From positions 62,001 to 126,000 of the forward strand of contig NZ_CM003768.1 in assembly GCF_001547525.1 (NCBI RefSeq): a stretch of DNA of 64,000 nt, given 5' to 3'. This stretch comes from Burkholderia anthina. GTDB lineage: Bacteria; Pseudomonadota; Gammaproteobacteria; Burkholderiales; Burkholderiaceae. The position numbers and the translations under genes were made by a program. Within the stretch, counting starts at the first letter, position 1, and every line of letters begins with the position of its first letter. The notes below the pieces were generated by a model that worked only from the letters and a program-made list of their open reading frames with translations, did no database searches and was not told where the DNA came from. This document shows, piece after piece, positions 1 to 13,424 of this stretch.

Positions 1-687
1 CTGTTCGAGAACGTCGCGTACATCTGGGGGCACGGCAGCGGCGGCACGACGGCGCCGTTCGGCCGCCTGCTCGTGAACAGCTTCGCGATGGCGCTCGGGA
101 TCGCGGTCGGCAAGATCGCGGTGTCGATCCTGTCCGCGTACGCGATCGTCTATTTCCGCTTTCCGTTTCGCAACACGGCGTTCTGGCTGATCTTCGTCAC
201 GCTGATGCTGCCGGTGGAAGTGCGGATCTTCCCGACCGTGCAGGTCGTGTCGACGCTGCACCTGACGAACACCTACGCGGGGCTCACGCTGCCGCTGATC
301 GCGTCGGCGACCGCGACGTTCCTGTTCCGCCAGTTCTTCATGACGCTGCCCGACGAGCTGATGGATGCCGCGCGCATCGACGGCGCGGGGCCGCTGCGCT
401 TTTTCTGGGACGTCGTGCTGCCGCTGTCGAAGACGAGTATCGCGGCGCTGTTCGTGATCACGTTCATCTACGGCTGGAACCAGTATCTGTGGCCGATCCT
501 GATCACGACGGAAGCGTCGCTGTCGACGGCGGTGGTGGGCATCAAGACGATGATCGCAAGCGGCGACGCCGCGACCGAATGGCAATACGTGATGGCGGCG
601 ACGCTGCTGGCGATGGTTCCGCCGCTCGTCGTCGTGCTGGCGATGCAGCGCTGGTTCGTGCGCGGCCTCGTCGATTCCGAGAAATGA
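1..687 (+). CDS. ugpE: sn-glycerol-3-phosphate ABC transporter permease UgpE (5' end outside window)
   Basis: Inner-membrane permease of the binding-protein-dependent importer for glycerol-3-phosphate and glycerophosphodiesters. The frame is open from base 1, so the true start lies upstream; the first visible ATG (73) is internal. Hydrophobic transmembrane stretches alternate with short loops. The cytoplasmic EAA-type coupling loop, which contacts the ATPase, is visible as [15 protein letters not shown] near codons 119-133. The protein ends at TGA 685-687, 32 bases before ugpC, so the genes are probably cotranscribed. The UgpE assignment rests on family resemblance and on the ugpC-ugpQ neighbours; a related sugar ABC permease is the alternative. 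Confidence 0.9.
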   Translation: MFENVAYIWGHGSGGTTAPFGRLLVNSFAMALGIAVGKIAVSILSAYAIVYFRFPFRNTAFWLIFVTLMLPVEVRIFPTVQVVSTLHLTNTYAGLTLPLIASATATFLFRQFFMTLPDELMDAARIDGAGPLRFFWDVVLPLSKTSIAALFVITFIYGWNQYLWPILITTEASLSTAVVGIKTMIASGDAATEWQYVMAATLLAMVPPLVVVLAMQRWFVRGLVDSEK

Positions 688-719
688 ACGACCGACGGTA
701 ACCGGGAGAAGGACCAGGT

Positions 720-1805
720 ATGGCTGCGCTGAGCTTGAAGGGCGTCAGGAAATCCTACGACGGCAAGCAGCACGTGCTGCACGGCATCGACGTGGAGATC
801 GCCGACGGCGAATTCATCGTGCTGGTCGGCCCGTCGGGCTGCGGCAAGTCGACGTTGCTGCGGATGATCGCGGGGCTCGAGAGCGTGACGGACGGCCAGA
901 TCGCGATCGGCGACCGGGTCGTCAACGCGCTGGAGCCGAAGGACCGCGACATCGCGATGGTGTTCCAGAACTATGCGCTGTACCCGCACATGACGGTCGC
1001 GCAGAACATGGGCTACGGGCTGAAGATTCGCGGGATCGAGCGCGCGACGATCGATTCGCGGGTGGCCGCGGCCGCGAAGATCCTCGAGCTCGAGCCGCTG
1101 CTCGCGCGGCGGCCGCGCGAACTGTCGGGCGGCCAGCGGCAGCGCGTCGCGATGGGGCGCGCGATCGTGCGCGAGCCGTCGGTGTTCCTGTTCGACGAGC
1201 CGTTGTCGAACCTCGACGCGAAGCTGCGCGTGCAGATGCGGCTCGAGATCCAGCGGCTGCACGCGCGGCTCGCGACGACGAGCGTGTACGTGACGCACGA
1301 CCAGATCGAGGCGATGACGCTCGCGCAGCGCGTGATCGTGATGAACCGCGGCTACGCGGAGCAGATCGGCGCGCCGGTCGACGTGTACGAGAAGCCGGCG
1401 ACGGTGTTCGTCGCGGGGTTCATCGGCTCGCCCGCGATGAACCTGCTGCATGGCCGGCTGTCGGAAGACGGCGCGACCTTCACCGTCGCGGGCGGCGGTC
1501 CGGCTTTGCCGGTCGCCGGCGCGCCCGGCATCGGCAGCGAGATCGCCACCGGGCGCGACTGGGTGCTCGGCGTGCGTCCCGAGCACATGACGCCGCAGCC
1601 GGGCGCGGCGCACGCGACGCTGCCGGTCGATTCGTGCGAACTGCTCGGCGCGGACAATCTCGCACACGGCCGCTGGGGCGATCACGACGTCGCGGTGCGC
1701 CTGCCGCACGCGGACCGCCCCGCGCGCGGCACGGCGCTGGCGGCCGCGCTGCCCGCGCACCGGCTGCATTTCTTCGATCCCGAGACCGGCAGGCGCGCCG
1801 GCTGA
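720..1805 (+). CDS. ugpC: sn-glycerol-3-phosphate ABC transporter ATP-binding protein UgpC
   Basis: ATPase that energises the Ugp importer. The 361-residue length and layout match the MalK/UgpC class. Walker [10 protein letters not shown] is at residues 37-45, the Q-loop [10 protein letters not shown] at about 81-90, signature LSGGQ at 135-139 and Walker B FLFDE at 156-160. A C-terminal regulatory (TOBE/OB) domain runs from about 240. The start is supported by a purine-rich AGAAGGA upstream of ATG 720. It sits between ugpE and ugpQ; in this family the C-terminal domain can couple transport to regulation, but nothing here shows that directly. Confidence 0.95.
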   Translation: MAALSLKGVRKSYDGKQHVLHGIDVEIADGEFIVLVGPSGCGKSTLLRMIAGLESVTDGQIAIGDRVVNALEPKDRDIAMVFQNYALYPHMTVAQNMGYGLKIRGIERATIDSRVAAAAKILELEPLLARRPRELSGGQRQRVAMGRAIVREPSVFLFDEPLSNLDAKLRVQMRLEIQRLHARLATTSVYVTHDQIEAMTLAQRVIVMNRGYAEQIGAPVDVYEKPATVFVAGFIGSPAMNLLHGRLSEDGATFTVAGGGPALPVAGAPGIGSEIATGRDWVLGVRPEHMTPQPGAAHATLPVDSCELLGADNLAHGRWGDHDVAVRLPHADRPARGTALAAALPAHRLHFFDPETGRRAG

Positions 1806-1829
1806 AACCGTTCGATCGACGGGAGACCG

Positions 1830-2603
1830 ATGATGACGATCCGTACCGACTGGCCCTATCCGCGCGTCGTCGCCCATCGCGGCGGCGGCACGCTCGCGCC
1901 GGAGAACACGCTGGCCGCGCTCGACGAGGGCGCGCGGCGCGGTCACCGGATGGTCGAGTTCGACGCGAAGCTGTCGGCCGACGACGTGACCTTCCTGCTG
2001 CACGACGACACGGTCGACCGGACGTCGAACGGCCATGGCGCGGCGGCAGGCATGCGTTATGCGGCGCTGGCCGCGCTCGACGCGGGCGCGTGGCGCGATG
2101 CGCGCTTCGCGGGCGAGCGGATGCCGACGCTCGAGGCGGCGGCGGCGCGCTGCATCGCGCACGGGCTGGCCGCGAACGTCGAGATCAAGCCGTGCCCGGG
2201 GCGCGAGCGCGAAACCGGGCAACGCGTGGCGGCCGACGCGGCCGCATTCTGGCGCGATGCCGCCGTGGCGCCGCTGCTGTCGTCGTTCTCGTTCGACGCG
2301 CTGCAACAGGCACGCGCGAGCGCGCCCACGCTGCCGCGCGGGATGCTCTACGAAGTCGTGCCGGACGACTGGCGCGCGCAGGTGATCGACGCGCTCGACT
2401 GCGTATCGTTGCACGCAGACCACACCCGGCTCGACGAACCGCTCGTGCGCGCCATCAAGCGCGCCGGATTGCGCATCCTGGTTTACACGGTGAACGACCT
2501 CGAACGGGCGCGCGAGCTTGCGCGCTGGGGCGTCGATGCCGTCTGCACGGACCGTATCGACCTGATCGCGTCCGATGCGCTGGACGACATCGACGTCGTC
2601 TGA
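1830..2603 (+). CDS. ugpQ: Cytoplasmic glycerophosphodiester phosphodiesterase UgpQ
   Basis: Hydrolyses glycerophosphodiesters to glycerol-3-phosphate and an alcohol, after import by the Ugp transporter encoded just upstream. The 257-residue protein is a GDPD-family TIM barrel. Visible motifs are AHRGGGTLAPENTLAA near the N-terminus (catalytic His-Arg and Glu), FDAKLS (metal-binding Asp) and LLHDDTVDRTSNG (catalytic His). No signal peptide is seen, as expected for the cytoplasmic enzyme. GGGAG precedes the ATG at 1830; a second ATG follows directly at 1833. A strong hairpin terminator follows, so this is the last gene of the ugp operon. Confidence 0.93.
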   Translation: MMTIRTDWPYPRVVAHRGGGTLAPENTLAALDEGARRGHRMVEFDAKLSADDVTFLLHDDTVDRTSNGHGAAAGMRYAALAALDAGAWRDARFAGERMPTLEAAAARCIAHGLAANVEIKPCPGRERETGQRVAADAAAFWRDAAVAPLLSSFSFDALQQARASAPTLPRGMLYEVVPDDWRAQVIDALDCVSLHADHTRLDEPLVRAIKRAGLRILVYTVNDLERARELARWGVDAVCTDRIDLIASDALDDIDVV

Positions 2604-2659
2604 CGGCCGCGGCGGCGGCGGTGCCCGGTGAAACCCTTGCCCGAAACGTGCCGGACGCG

Positions 2660-2699
2660 AAAAAACGACGCCCCGGCGGGATGCCCGCCGGGGCGTTTT
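2660..2699. terminator. Bidirectional intrinsic terminator between ugpQ and ompW
   Basis: Perfect 13-bp stem: left arm 2668-2680, loop ATG 2681-2683, right arm 2684-2696. It has an A-run at 2660-2665 and a T-run at 2696-2699, so it can stop transcription from both convergent genes. Confidence 0.9.
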
Positions 2700-2779
2700 G
2701 CATCGTGGAGACGTTACGCCAGGAAAATTCCGCTACAAATTGCAGCAGGATTAACCATTCCCCAAATATTCGACTACGC

Positions 2780-3511
2780 TTAGAAGCGATAGCCGACGTT
2801 CAGGTACGTGACGATCGGGTTCAGCGAGATGTGGGCCTTCGACGTTTCCGTCAGCGTGCCGACCGGCGTGCGGCGGGCCGTCGTGAAGGTCGCGGTCACG
2901 CTGACCGGGATGTACGAGAGCGACAGGCCGGCGAACCAGTGTTTCGTGAAGTTGTACGTGAAGCCGGCGTTGAAGACGGGCGCCCACTGGTTGCTGGTCG
3001 TCGCGCTGGTCGGGCCGCCGAGCACGCCGTTCTCGAAGCTGCCGTTCGTGATCTTCGCGCCGGTGAACCAGACGTACGTCGCGCCGATGCCGACATACGG
3101 ACGGAACGTCGCGTTGGCGTCGTTGAAGTGGTAGCGAAGCAGGACGGCGGGGCTCCACTGGTACGCACGGCCGAGTACGCCGAATCTTTCGAACTGACCC
3201 TTGCCGGTGATGTCGAACTTCGGCGGTATCCCCATGACGAGCTCGGTGGAGATATGGTCGGTGACGAAGTAGCCAGCCGCGAGCCCGAGCGTATCGGCGT
3301 CGTTGATGCCGGCGCCGGTGTTGGGAATCGACTGGTTGATGGGCGTGCCGCCTACGCCATAGACGAACAGCGGGTCGCTGCTGTCCTGCGGCGAAAGGTG
3401 CAGCCAGCCGGTGCTGACGTAGAAATCGCCTGCGGATTGTGCGTGTGCCGGACCGCCCGCTAACGTGAATGCGAGCGCTGCGGCCCCCGTAATGGCCAGT
3501 TTTCGTTTCAT
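2780..3511 (-). CDS. ompW: OmpW family outer membrane protein
   Basis: Predicted eight-stranded outer-membrane beta-barrel of the OmpW/AlkL family, thought to form a small hydrophobic channel. The 243-residue protein starts with a clear Sec signal peptide (MKRKLAITGAAALAF..., cleavage after AHA). Alternating amphipathic strands follow and it ends in Phe (GYRF), typical of BAM-inserted barrels. The start at 3511 is set by an excellent GGAGGAG Shine-Dalgarno at the right distance; 18 upstream in-frame codons are rejected. It stands alone, divergent from the RAYT-like gene and convergent with ugpQ. Confidence 0.9.
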   Translation of the reverse strand: MKRKLAITGAAALAFTLAGGPAHAQSAGDFYVSTGWLHLSPQDSSDPLFVYGVGGTPINQSIPNTGAGINDADTLGLAAGYFVTDHISTELVMGIPPKFDITGKGQFERFGVLGRAYQWSPAVLLRYHFNDANATFRPYVGIGATYVWFTGAKITNGSFENGVLGGPTSATTSNQWAPVFNAGFTYNFTKHWFAGLSLSYIPVSVTATFTTARRTPVGTLTETSKAHISLNPIVTYLNVGYRF

Positions 3512-3540
3512 TGTGTCTCCTCCGATCAAAGGCGTGCTCA

Positions 3541-3570
3541 TTATGACGACTGCGTTTAAAACCAAACAAG
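3541..3570 (-). promoter_or_regulatory. Candidate sigma70 promoter of ompW
   Basis: On the minus strand TTGTTT (3570-3565) and CATAAT (3546-3541) are separated by 18 bp, about 30 bases upstream of the ompW start. Read by eye only. Confidence 0.35.
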
Positions 3571-3704
3571 CTCGTAAGTTAGAGTTTTCACCCTAGGATT
3601 CGCACGACCGTACGCTTCCGCGCCCTGACAGGACAGGCATTCTACGCAGGTGCGCATTTTCGGACCTCCGGGTATTTCCTAACGCGTTCAAACGGACATT
3701 CAGC

Positions 3705-4418
3705 ATGGCACGGTTAGCACGACTCTACGTTCCCGACCAGCCGCAGCACGTGATACTGCGCGGCCTGGATCAGCAACCCGCGTTCGTCGACGACCAGGAC
3801 TACGAACTCTTCATCGATTGCCTGAAGGCCGCCGCACGCGATCATCACCTGTCGGTGCATGCCTACGTGCTGCTGCCGCGCCAGGTGCAACTGCTCGTGA
3901 CGCCGAGCGACGAGGCCAGCCTGCCGAAGGCGATGCAGGCCGTCGGCCGTCGCTACGTCGCGCATTTCAACCGGCGCTATTCGCGGCGCGGCACCCTGTG
4001 GGAAGGCCGCTATCGCGCGACGGTGATCGAAGGCGAGCGCTATTTCCTGCTCGCGAGCCGCGTGGTCGAGATGAGCCCGGTGCGTTCGCAGCTCGTCGCG
4101 ACGCCCGAGGCCTATCGCTGGTCGAGCTACCGGCATCACGTCGGGCTCACCGTCGACAGCCTGATCACCGACCATCCGCTCTACTGGGCGCTCGGCAACA
4201 CGCCGTTCGACCGCCAGCGCGCGTACAAGGAGCTGTGCGAGCAGCCGCTCGACGAGCGGCAGGCCGACCAGTTGCAGCAGGCGACGCTGAAGGGCTGGGT
4301 GCTCGGCGGCGAGAATTACCGCGAGTGGGCGGCGCGCACCGCCAACCGGCGCGTCTCGCCGTTGCCGCGCGGACGCCCCAGAAAGGTGCGCGAGAACACG
4401 CCGCCGATCCAGCAGTAA
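3705..4418 (+). CDS. RAYT / IS200-like Y1 transposase homologue, apparently catalytically dead
   Basis: A 237-residue protein with the REP-associated tyrosine transposase fold: start motif PQHVILRG (13-20), the HAYVLLPRQVQLLVT segment (52-66) and GTLWEGRYRATVIE (96-109). In active RAYTs the second segment carries the HUH metal-binding pair (HxH); here residues 60-62 read QVQ. The catalytic Tyr of the YIxxNPV motif aligns with V120 in SRVVEMSPV. Both nuclease determinants are therefore missing, although the frame is intact and codon use matches the host. It may be domesticated as a DNA- or RNA-binding protein. It has its own terminator and precedes gltB. No flanking inverted repeats typical of an active IS were noticed. 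Confidence 0.85.
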   Translation: MARLARLYVPDQPQHVILRGLDQQPAFVDDQDYELFIDCLKAAARDHHLSVHAYVLLPRQVQLLVTPSDEASLPKAMQAVGRRYVAHFNRRYSRRGTLWEGRYRATVIEGERYFLLASRVVEMSPVRSQLVATPEAYRWSSYRHHVGLTVDSLITDHPLYWALGNTPFDRQRAYKELCEQPLDERQADQLQQATLKGWVLGGENYREWAARTANRRVSPLPRGRPRKVRENTPPIQQ

Positions 4419-4438
4419 TGCCGGAAAGACGGGCCAGG

Positions 4439-4467
4439 AGCGGCGCGGCGGGCGCCGCTTCTTTTTG
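4439..4467 (+). terminator. Intrinsic terminator after the RAYT-like gene
   Basis: 8-bp stem AGCGGCGC (4439-4446) / GCGCCGCT (4452-4459), five-base loop, then TCTTTTTG. Confidence 0.85.
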
Positions 4468-4546
4468 CACCAAAACGATACGGCCCCAATAAAACAGCAC
4501 CGGATCGAGGCATTCGTTTAATTGGGGTTCGATCAAGCGGTTTTTG

Positions 4547-4576
4547 TTGCTATTCCCTTGATTCGTCGCGTATATT
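4547..4576 (+). promoter_or_regulatory. Candidate promoter of gltBD
   Basis: TTGCTA (4547-4552), 18-bp spacer and TATATT (4571-4576) in a comparatively AT-rich stretch, leaving a leader of about 125 nt before the gltB ATG. Assigned by eye. Confidence 0.4.
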
Positions 4577-4706
4577 CCGAATTCCGGTGGCCCGGGCGAA
4601 GCTTGCCCAACCACTGTCGGCCGCGCCGTCTCCCTCGGGAAGCGGGATCGACGGCAACAAGAAAACGGTTCAACGGCCTCCAGGCCCCCTTTACGACGGT
4701 GTCCCC

Positions 4707-9410
<4,704 letters not shown>

Positions 9411-9495
9411 GCGACGAACGACATAGCGAATGCCGCGCGCGCCTGACGGCCGCGCGCGGCTCCCCCACCCGATACACCGAACAGAAGAGCACCTT

Positions 9496-10962
9496 ATGGG
9501 CAAGGCAACCGGTTTTCTGGAGTTCGAACGCCGCCACGAGGCGTACGAAGCACCGCTCACGCGCGTGAAGCACTACAAGGAATTCGTCGCGGCACTGACC
9601 GACGCGGACGCGAAGGTCCAGGGCGCGCGCTGCATGGATTGCGGCATCCCGTTCTGCAACAACGGCTGCCCGGTCAACAACATCATCCCGGACTTCAACG
9701 ATCTCGTTTACCGCCAGGACTGGCAGCAGGCGATCGAAGTCCTGCACTCGACCAACAACTTCCCGGAGTTCACGGGCCGCATCTGCCCGGCGCCGTGCGA
9801 AGCCGCGTGCACGCTCGGGATCAACGACGACCCGGTCGGCATCAAGTCGATCGAGCACGCGATCATCGACAAGGCGTGGGCGGAAGGCTGGGTGAAGCCG
9901 CAGCCGGCCGCGCACAAGACGGGCAAGAAGGTGGCGGTCGTCGGTTCGGGCCCCGCGGGCCTCGCCGCCGCGCAGCAGCTCGCGCGTGCCGGTCACGACG
10001 TGACGGTGTTCGAGAAGAACGATCGCATCGGCGGCCTGCTGCGTTACGGGATTCCCGACTTCAAGCTCGAGAAGTGGCTGATCGACCGCCGCATGCGCCA
10101 GATGGAGGCGGAAGGCGTGACGTTCCGCACCAGCGTGTTCATCGGCAAGGATCCGCTGCCCGAGTCGATCGGCAGCCTCGCGAAGGAAACCATTTCGCCG
10201 GACACGCTGAAGGAAGAATTCGACGCGGTCGTGATCGCCGGCGGTTCGGAAACGCCGCGCGACCTGCCGGTGCCGGGCCGCGAGCTCGCGGGCGTGCATT
10301 TCGCGATGGACTTCCTGCCGCAGCAGAACCGCGTGAACGCAGGCGACAAGCTCCCCGACCAGTTGCTGGCGAAGGGCAAGCACGTGATCGTGATCGGCGG
10401 CGGCGATACGGGTTCGGACTGCGTCGGCACGTCGAACCGTCACGGCGCGAAGCAGGTCACGCAGTTCGAGCTGCTGCCGCAGCCGCCGGAAGAGGAAAAC
10501 AAGCCGCTCGTGTGGCCGTACTGGCCGATCAAGCTGCGCACGTCGTCGTCGCACGAGGAAGGCTGCGAGCGCGACTGGGCGGTCGCGACGAAGCGTCTCG
10601 AAGGCAAGAACGGCAAGGTCGAGAAGCTGATCGCGGTGCGCGTCGAGTGGAAGGACGGCAAGATGCAGGAAGTGCCGGGTTCCGAGTTCGAGATGAAGGC
10701 CGACCTCGTGCTGCTCGCGATGGGCTTCACGCAGCCGGCGGCGCCGGTGCTCGACGCGTTCGGCGTCGCGAAGGATGCGCGCGGCAATGCGCGCGCGGCG
10801 ACCGAAGGCGATCGTTCGTACTACACGTCGGTCGACAAGGTGTTCGCGGCAGGCGACATGCGTCGCGGCCAGTCGCTCGTGGTGTGGGCGATCCGCGAAG
10901 GCCGCCAGTGCGCGCGCTCGGTCGATGCGTACCTGATGGGGCATTCGGAACTGCCGCGCTGA
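9496..10962 (+). CDS. gltD: Glutamate synthase (NADPH) small subunit
   Basis: Beta subunit that takes electrons from NADPH through FAD and passes them via 4Fe-4S clusters to GltB. 488 residues. The N-terminal cysteine-rich cluster domain reads [15 protein letters not shown] with a second group CPAPCEAAC. The FAD site is [19 protein letters not shown] and the NADPH site is [11 protein letters not shown]. Start ATG 9496 ([10 protein letters not shown]) is the family start; 22 extra upstream codons are open but unlike the family. A strong terminator follows, closing the gltBD operon. Confidence 0.97.
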   Translation: MGKATGFLEFERRHEAYEAPLTRVKHYKEFVAALTDADAKVQGARCMDCGIPFCNNGCPVNNIIPDFNDLVYRQDWQQAIEVLHSTNNFPEFTGRICPAPCEAACTLGINDDPVGIKSIEHAIIDKAWAEGWVKPQPAAHKTGKKVAVVGSGPAGLAAAQQLARAGHDVTVFEKNDRIGGLLRYGIPDFKLEKWLIDRRMRQMEAEGVTFRTSVFIGKDPLPESIGSLAKETISPDTLKEEFDAVVIAGGSETPRDLPVPGRELAGVHFAMDFLPQQNRVNAGDKLPDQLLAKGKHVIVIGGGDTGSDCVGTSNRHGAKQVTQFELLPQPPEEENKPLVWPYWPIKLRTSSSHEEGCERDWAVATKRLEGKNGKVEKLIAVRVEWKDGKMQEVPGSEFEMKADLVLLAMGFTQPAAPVLDAFGVAKDARGNARAATEGDRSYYTSVDKVFAAGDMRRGQSLVVWAIREGRQCARSVDAYLMGHSELPR

Positions 10963-11270
10963 GTCGAAGCGCGAGCGGGTTTCGTGAAAGCCGGGCGTCC
11001 GAGAGGGGCGCCCGGTTTTTTTATGGTCTGCGCATGGCGGGGCCGATGTTCTCCAGCTTCCGAGGCCGGCCGCGCGCTTGTCCGCGATGCCGGCCCTCCT
11101 CGTCATTTGCCCATAGCGTCGCCTAATCTGATGACATCCGGCGTCGATTTTTCGTCATCTCAATTTCTTTCATTTTGTAATAATCCTTGAAAACTGTCAT
11201 ATCATGTCGCCCCTCCGGCCGCATTCGCGCGGTCGCCGCACATGACTGACCCTATTTACAAGGATTCTGG
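10963..11270. other. 308-bp intergenic region between gltD and the alanine symporter gene
   Basis: Holds the gltBD terminator and then an AT-rich stretch (about 11130-11210) unlike the flanking coding DNA. TTGTAA (11175-11180) and TATCAT (11200-11205), 19 bp apart, could be a promoter for the downstream symporter, but spacing is poor. No ORF with coding character was seen. Confidence 0.5.
10991..11022 (+). terminator. Intrinsic terminator of gltBD
   Basis: Stem CCGGGCGTCC (10991-11000) with GGGCGCCCGG (11006-11015), including one G-T pair, followed by seven T residues. Confidence 0.9.
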
Positions 11271-12761
11271 ATGGAAGCATTCGTTCAAGGGCTGATCGAC
11301 GCCGTCAACGGCGTGTTGTGGAACTACGTGCTGATCGCGCTGCTGCTCGGCGTGGGCGCGTGGTTCACGCTGCGGTTCCGGATGATCCAGCTGAAGGCGC
11401 TGCTCCTGAGCGTAAAGCTGGTCGGCAGCAAGGGCGAGCCGGGCAGCATCTCGTCGTTCCAGGCGTTCGCGACCGGGCTCGCGAGCCGCGTCGGCACCGG
11501 CAACATCGCCGGCGTCGCGGTTGCGCTGACGGTCGGCGGGCCGGGCGCGATCTTCTGGATGTGGATGACCGCGCTCGTCGGGATGTCGTCCGCGTTCGTC
11601 GAGGCGACGCTCGCGCAGATCTTCAAGGTGTCGCACCCGGACGGCAGCTATCGCGGCGGCCCCGCGTACTACATCCAGACGGGCCTGCGCTCGCGCGGCT
11701 TCGGCGTGCTGTTCTCGCTGTCGCTGATCCTCGCGTTCGGCTTCGTGTTCAACGCGGTGCAGGCCAACGCGATCGCCGACGCGTTCCATACGTCGTTCGG
11801 CTGGAGCCGCGAGACGGTCGGCCTCGGCCTCGTGCTGCTGTCCGCACCGATCATCTTCGGCGGCATCCGCCGCATCGCGACGGTCGCGCAGGTGATCGTG
11901 CCGCTGATGGCGATCGGCTACCTCGCGCTCGCGGTCTACGCGGTCGCGACGCACATCGCGCTGGTGCCCGGCGTGATCGCGCTGATCGTGAAGAGCGCGT
12001 TCGGCCTCGAGCAGGCGGCGGGCGGCCTGACGGGCTATGCGGTCAGCCAGGCGGTCGCGATGGGCGTGAAGCGCGGGCTGTTTTCGAACGAAGCCGGCAT
12101 GGGCAGCGCGCCGAACGCGGCGGCGACCGCCAGCACGCGGCATCCGGTCGTGCAGGGGCTGATCCAGATGCTCGGCGTGTTCGTCGACACGATCGTGATC
12201 TGCAGCGCGACCGCGTTCGTGATCCTGCTGTCCGGCCAGTACGAGCTGGGCACCGGCATGGAAGGCGCGGCGCTCACGCAGCGCGCGATCGCGGGCCACG
12301 TCGGCGACTGGGGCGGCATCTACATGGCGTTCGCGATCTTCTTCTTCGCGTACTCGTCGGTGATCGGCAACTACGCGTATGCGGAAGGCAACGTCGAATT
12401 CATCACGAAGCGGCGCGGCGTGCTGCCGCTGTTCCGCATCGCCGTGCTCGGCATGGTGATGTTCGGCAGCGTCGGGCAACTGCCGCTCGTATGGGGGATG
12501 GCCGATACGAGCATGGGGCTGATGGCGATCATCAACCTGATCGCGATCCTCGCGCTTGGCAAGTACGCGCACGCCGCGTGGGCCGACTATCGTCGCCAGC
12601 GCGCGGCCGGCGTCGCCGATCCGGTGTTCACGCGCAACACGATCCCCGAACTCGCGGGCGTGCTGCCGGCCGACGTGTGGGGCGAGCACGGCCCGTTGCC
12701 GCAGCGTCCGGCGGCGGCCGATGTGGCCCGCGCGCCGCGCACGGTGGCGAACGAGTCATGA
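11271..12761 (+). CDS. Sodium:alanine symporter family (AGCS) protein
   Basis: Inner-membrane Na+-coupled importer for alanine or glycine of the AGCS/AlsT family, 496 residues with about ten hydrophobic segments. The family signature region is clear: GSISSFQAFATGLASRVGTG followed by NIAGVAVALTVGGPGA (about residues 62-97). GLFSNEAGMGSAPNAAA near 270 is a second conserved block. The start at 11271 follows AAGGATTCTGG. The C-terminal 40 residues are hydrophilic and probably cytoplasmic. The stop overlaps the next gene's start (ATGA), so the RNA phosphodiesterase gene is translationally coupled. Confidence 0.93.
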   Translation: MEAFVQGLIDAVNGVLWNYVLIALLLGVGAWFTLRFRMIQLKALLLSVKLVGSKGEPGSISSFQAFATGLASRVGTGNIAGVAVALTVGGPGAIFWMWMTALVGMSSAFVEATLAQIFKVSHPDGSYRGGPAYYIQTGLRSRGFGVLFSLSLILAFGFVFNAVQANAIADAFHTSFGWSRETVGLGLVLLSAPIIFGGIRRIATVAQVIVPLMAIGYLALAVYAVATHIALVPGVIALIVKSAFGLEQAAGGLTGYAVSQAVAMGVKRGLFSNEAGMGSAPNAAATASTRHPVVQGLIQMLGVFVDTIVICSATAFVILLSGQYELGTGMEGAALTQRAIAGHVGDWGGIYMAFAIFFFAYSSVIGNYAYAEGNVEFITKRRGVLPLFRIAVLGMVMFGSVGQLPLVWGMADTSMGLMAIINLIAILALGKYAHAAWADYRRQRAAGVADPVFTRNTIPELAGVLPADVWGEHGPLPQRPAAADVARAPRTVANES

Positions 12762-13324
12762 ACGGCGACCGGCTGCGCGTGTTCGTCGCGCTGATGCCCG
12801 ATGCGGCATCGCGCGACGCGCTGCACGCGTTGCCGGTCACCCGTGGCGCGCGGCGCCCGCTGCCTGCGCAATTGCATATGACGCTCGCGTTCGTCGGCGC
12901 GATCGAACGGGCGCGGTGCGACGCGCTGGCCGCTTGCTTGCCGGCGCTCGCGGCCGAACATGCGCTGCCGTCGATGCCGGTCGAACGGATCGCGTGGTGG
13001 CCGAGCCTGCCGCGCGCACGGCTGATCGTCGCGGAACTGGCCGCCGAACCGGCGTGCGCGGCGTTGAATGCCGCGCTGTCGGCGACGCTGCGCGAGCTTG
13101 GCGTGCCGGCCGACCGGCGGCCGTTCCGCCCGCACGTGACGCTCGCGCGGCTGCCGCACGATGCGCTCGGGCAGCCGGCGCACGGCGGTGCGGTGAAACG
13201 GCCGGTCGCGTTGCGGTTCGACGCGCTCACCCTGTTCGAAAGCCGGCTGTCGCACGAAGGTGTGTCGCATCGGCCGATCGTGTCGGTGCCGATTGCACGG
13301 GCGGACGGCGCGGCAGCGGGTTGA
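12758..13324 (+). CDS. thpR: RNA 2',3'-cyclic phosphodiesterase (2'-5' RNA ligase family)
   Basis: A 188-residue 2H phosphoesterase. The two catalytic HxT motifs are H40-M-T42 (LHMTLAFVG) and H126-V-T128 (FRPHVTLAR), with the expected spacing. Family enzymes hydrolyse 2',3'-cyclic phosphate RNA ends and can join 2'-5' linkages in vitro; the cellular substrate is generally uncertain. The ATG at 12758 overlaps the symporter stop by four bases (ATGA), implying coupled translation although the functions are unrelated. It converges with the dadA-like gene; only a weak 7-bp inverted repeat (13329-13335/13350-13356) lies between. Confidence 0.9.
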   Translation: MNGDRLRVFVALMPDAASRDALHALPVTRGARRPLPAQLHMTLAFVGAIERARCDALAACLPALAAEHALPSMPVERIAWWPSLPRARLIVAELAAEPACAALNAALSATLRELGVPADRRPFRPHVTLARLPHDALGQPAHGGAVKRPVALRFDALTLFESRLSHEGVSHRPIVSVPIARADGAAAG

Positions 13325-13424
13325 GCCGGACCGGCGATGCCTCGCGCGGGCCGGTCACGCTTGCTGTGATGTCGCAGCCAGGCGTGTCGCGGCATCGCGT
13401 CGCCAATGCTGCCCGAGGTCCGGG

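Noticed and set aside
468-2423. Long minus-strand open frame across ugpC/ugpQ
   Set aside because: Antisense shadow of two well-supported genes.
4587-4706. N-terminal extension of gltB from ATG 4587
   Set aside because: Would place the nucleophilic Cys behind a 66-residue propeptide; the segment overlaps the probable leader close to the promoter.
3566-4706. Active IS200/IS605 element around the RAYT-like gene
   Set aside because: No terminal hairpins or partner tnpB, and the catalytic residues are missing.
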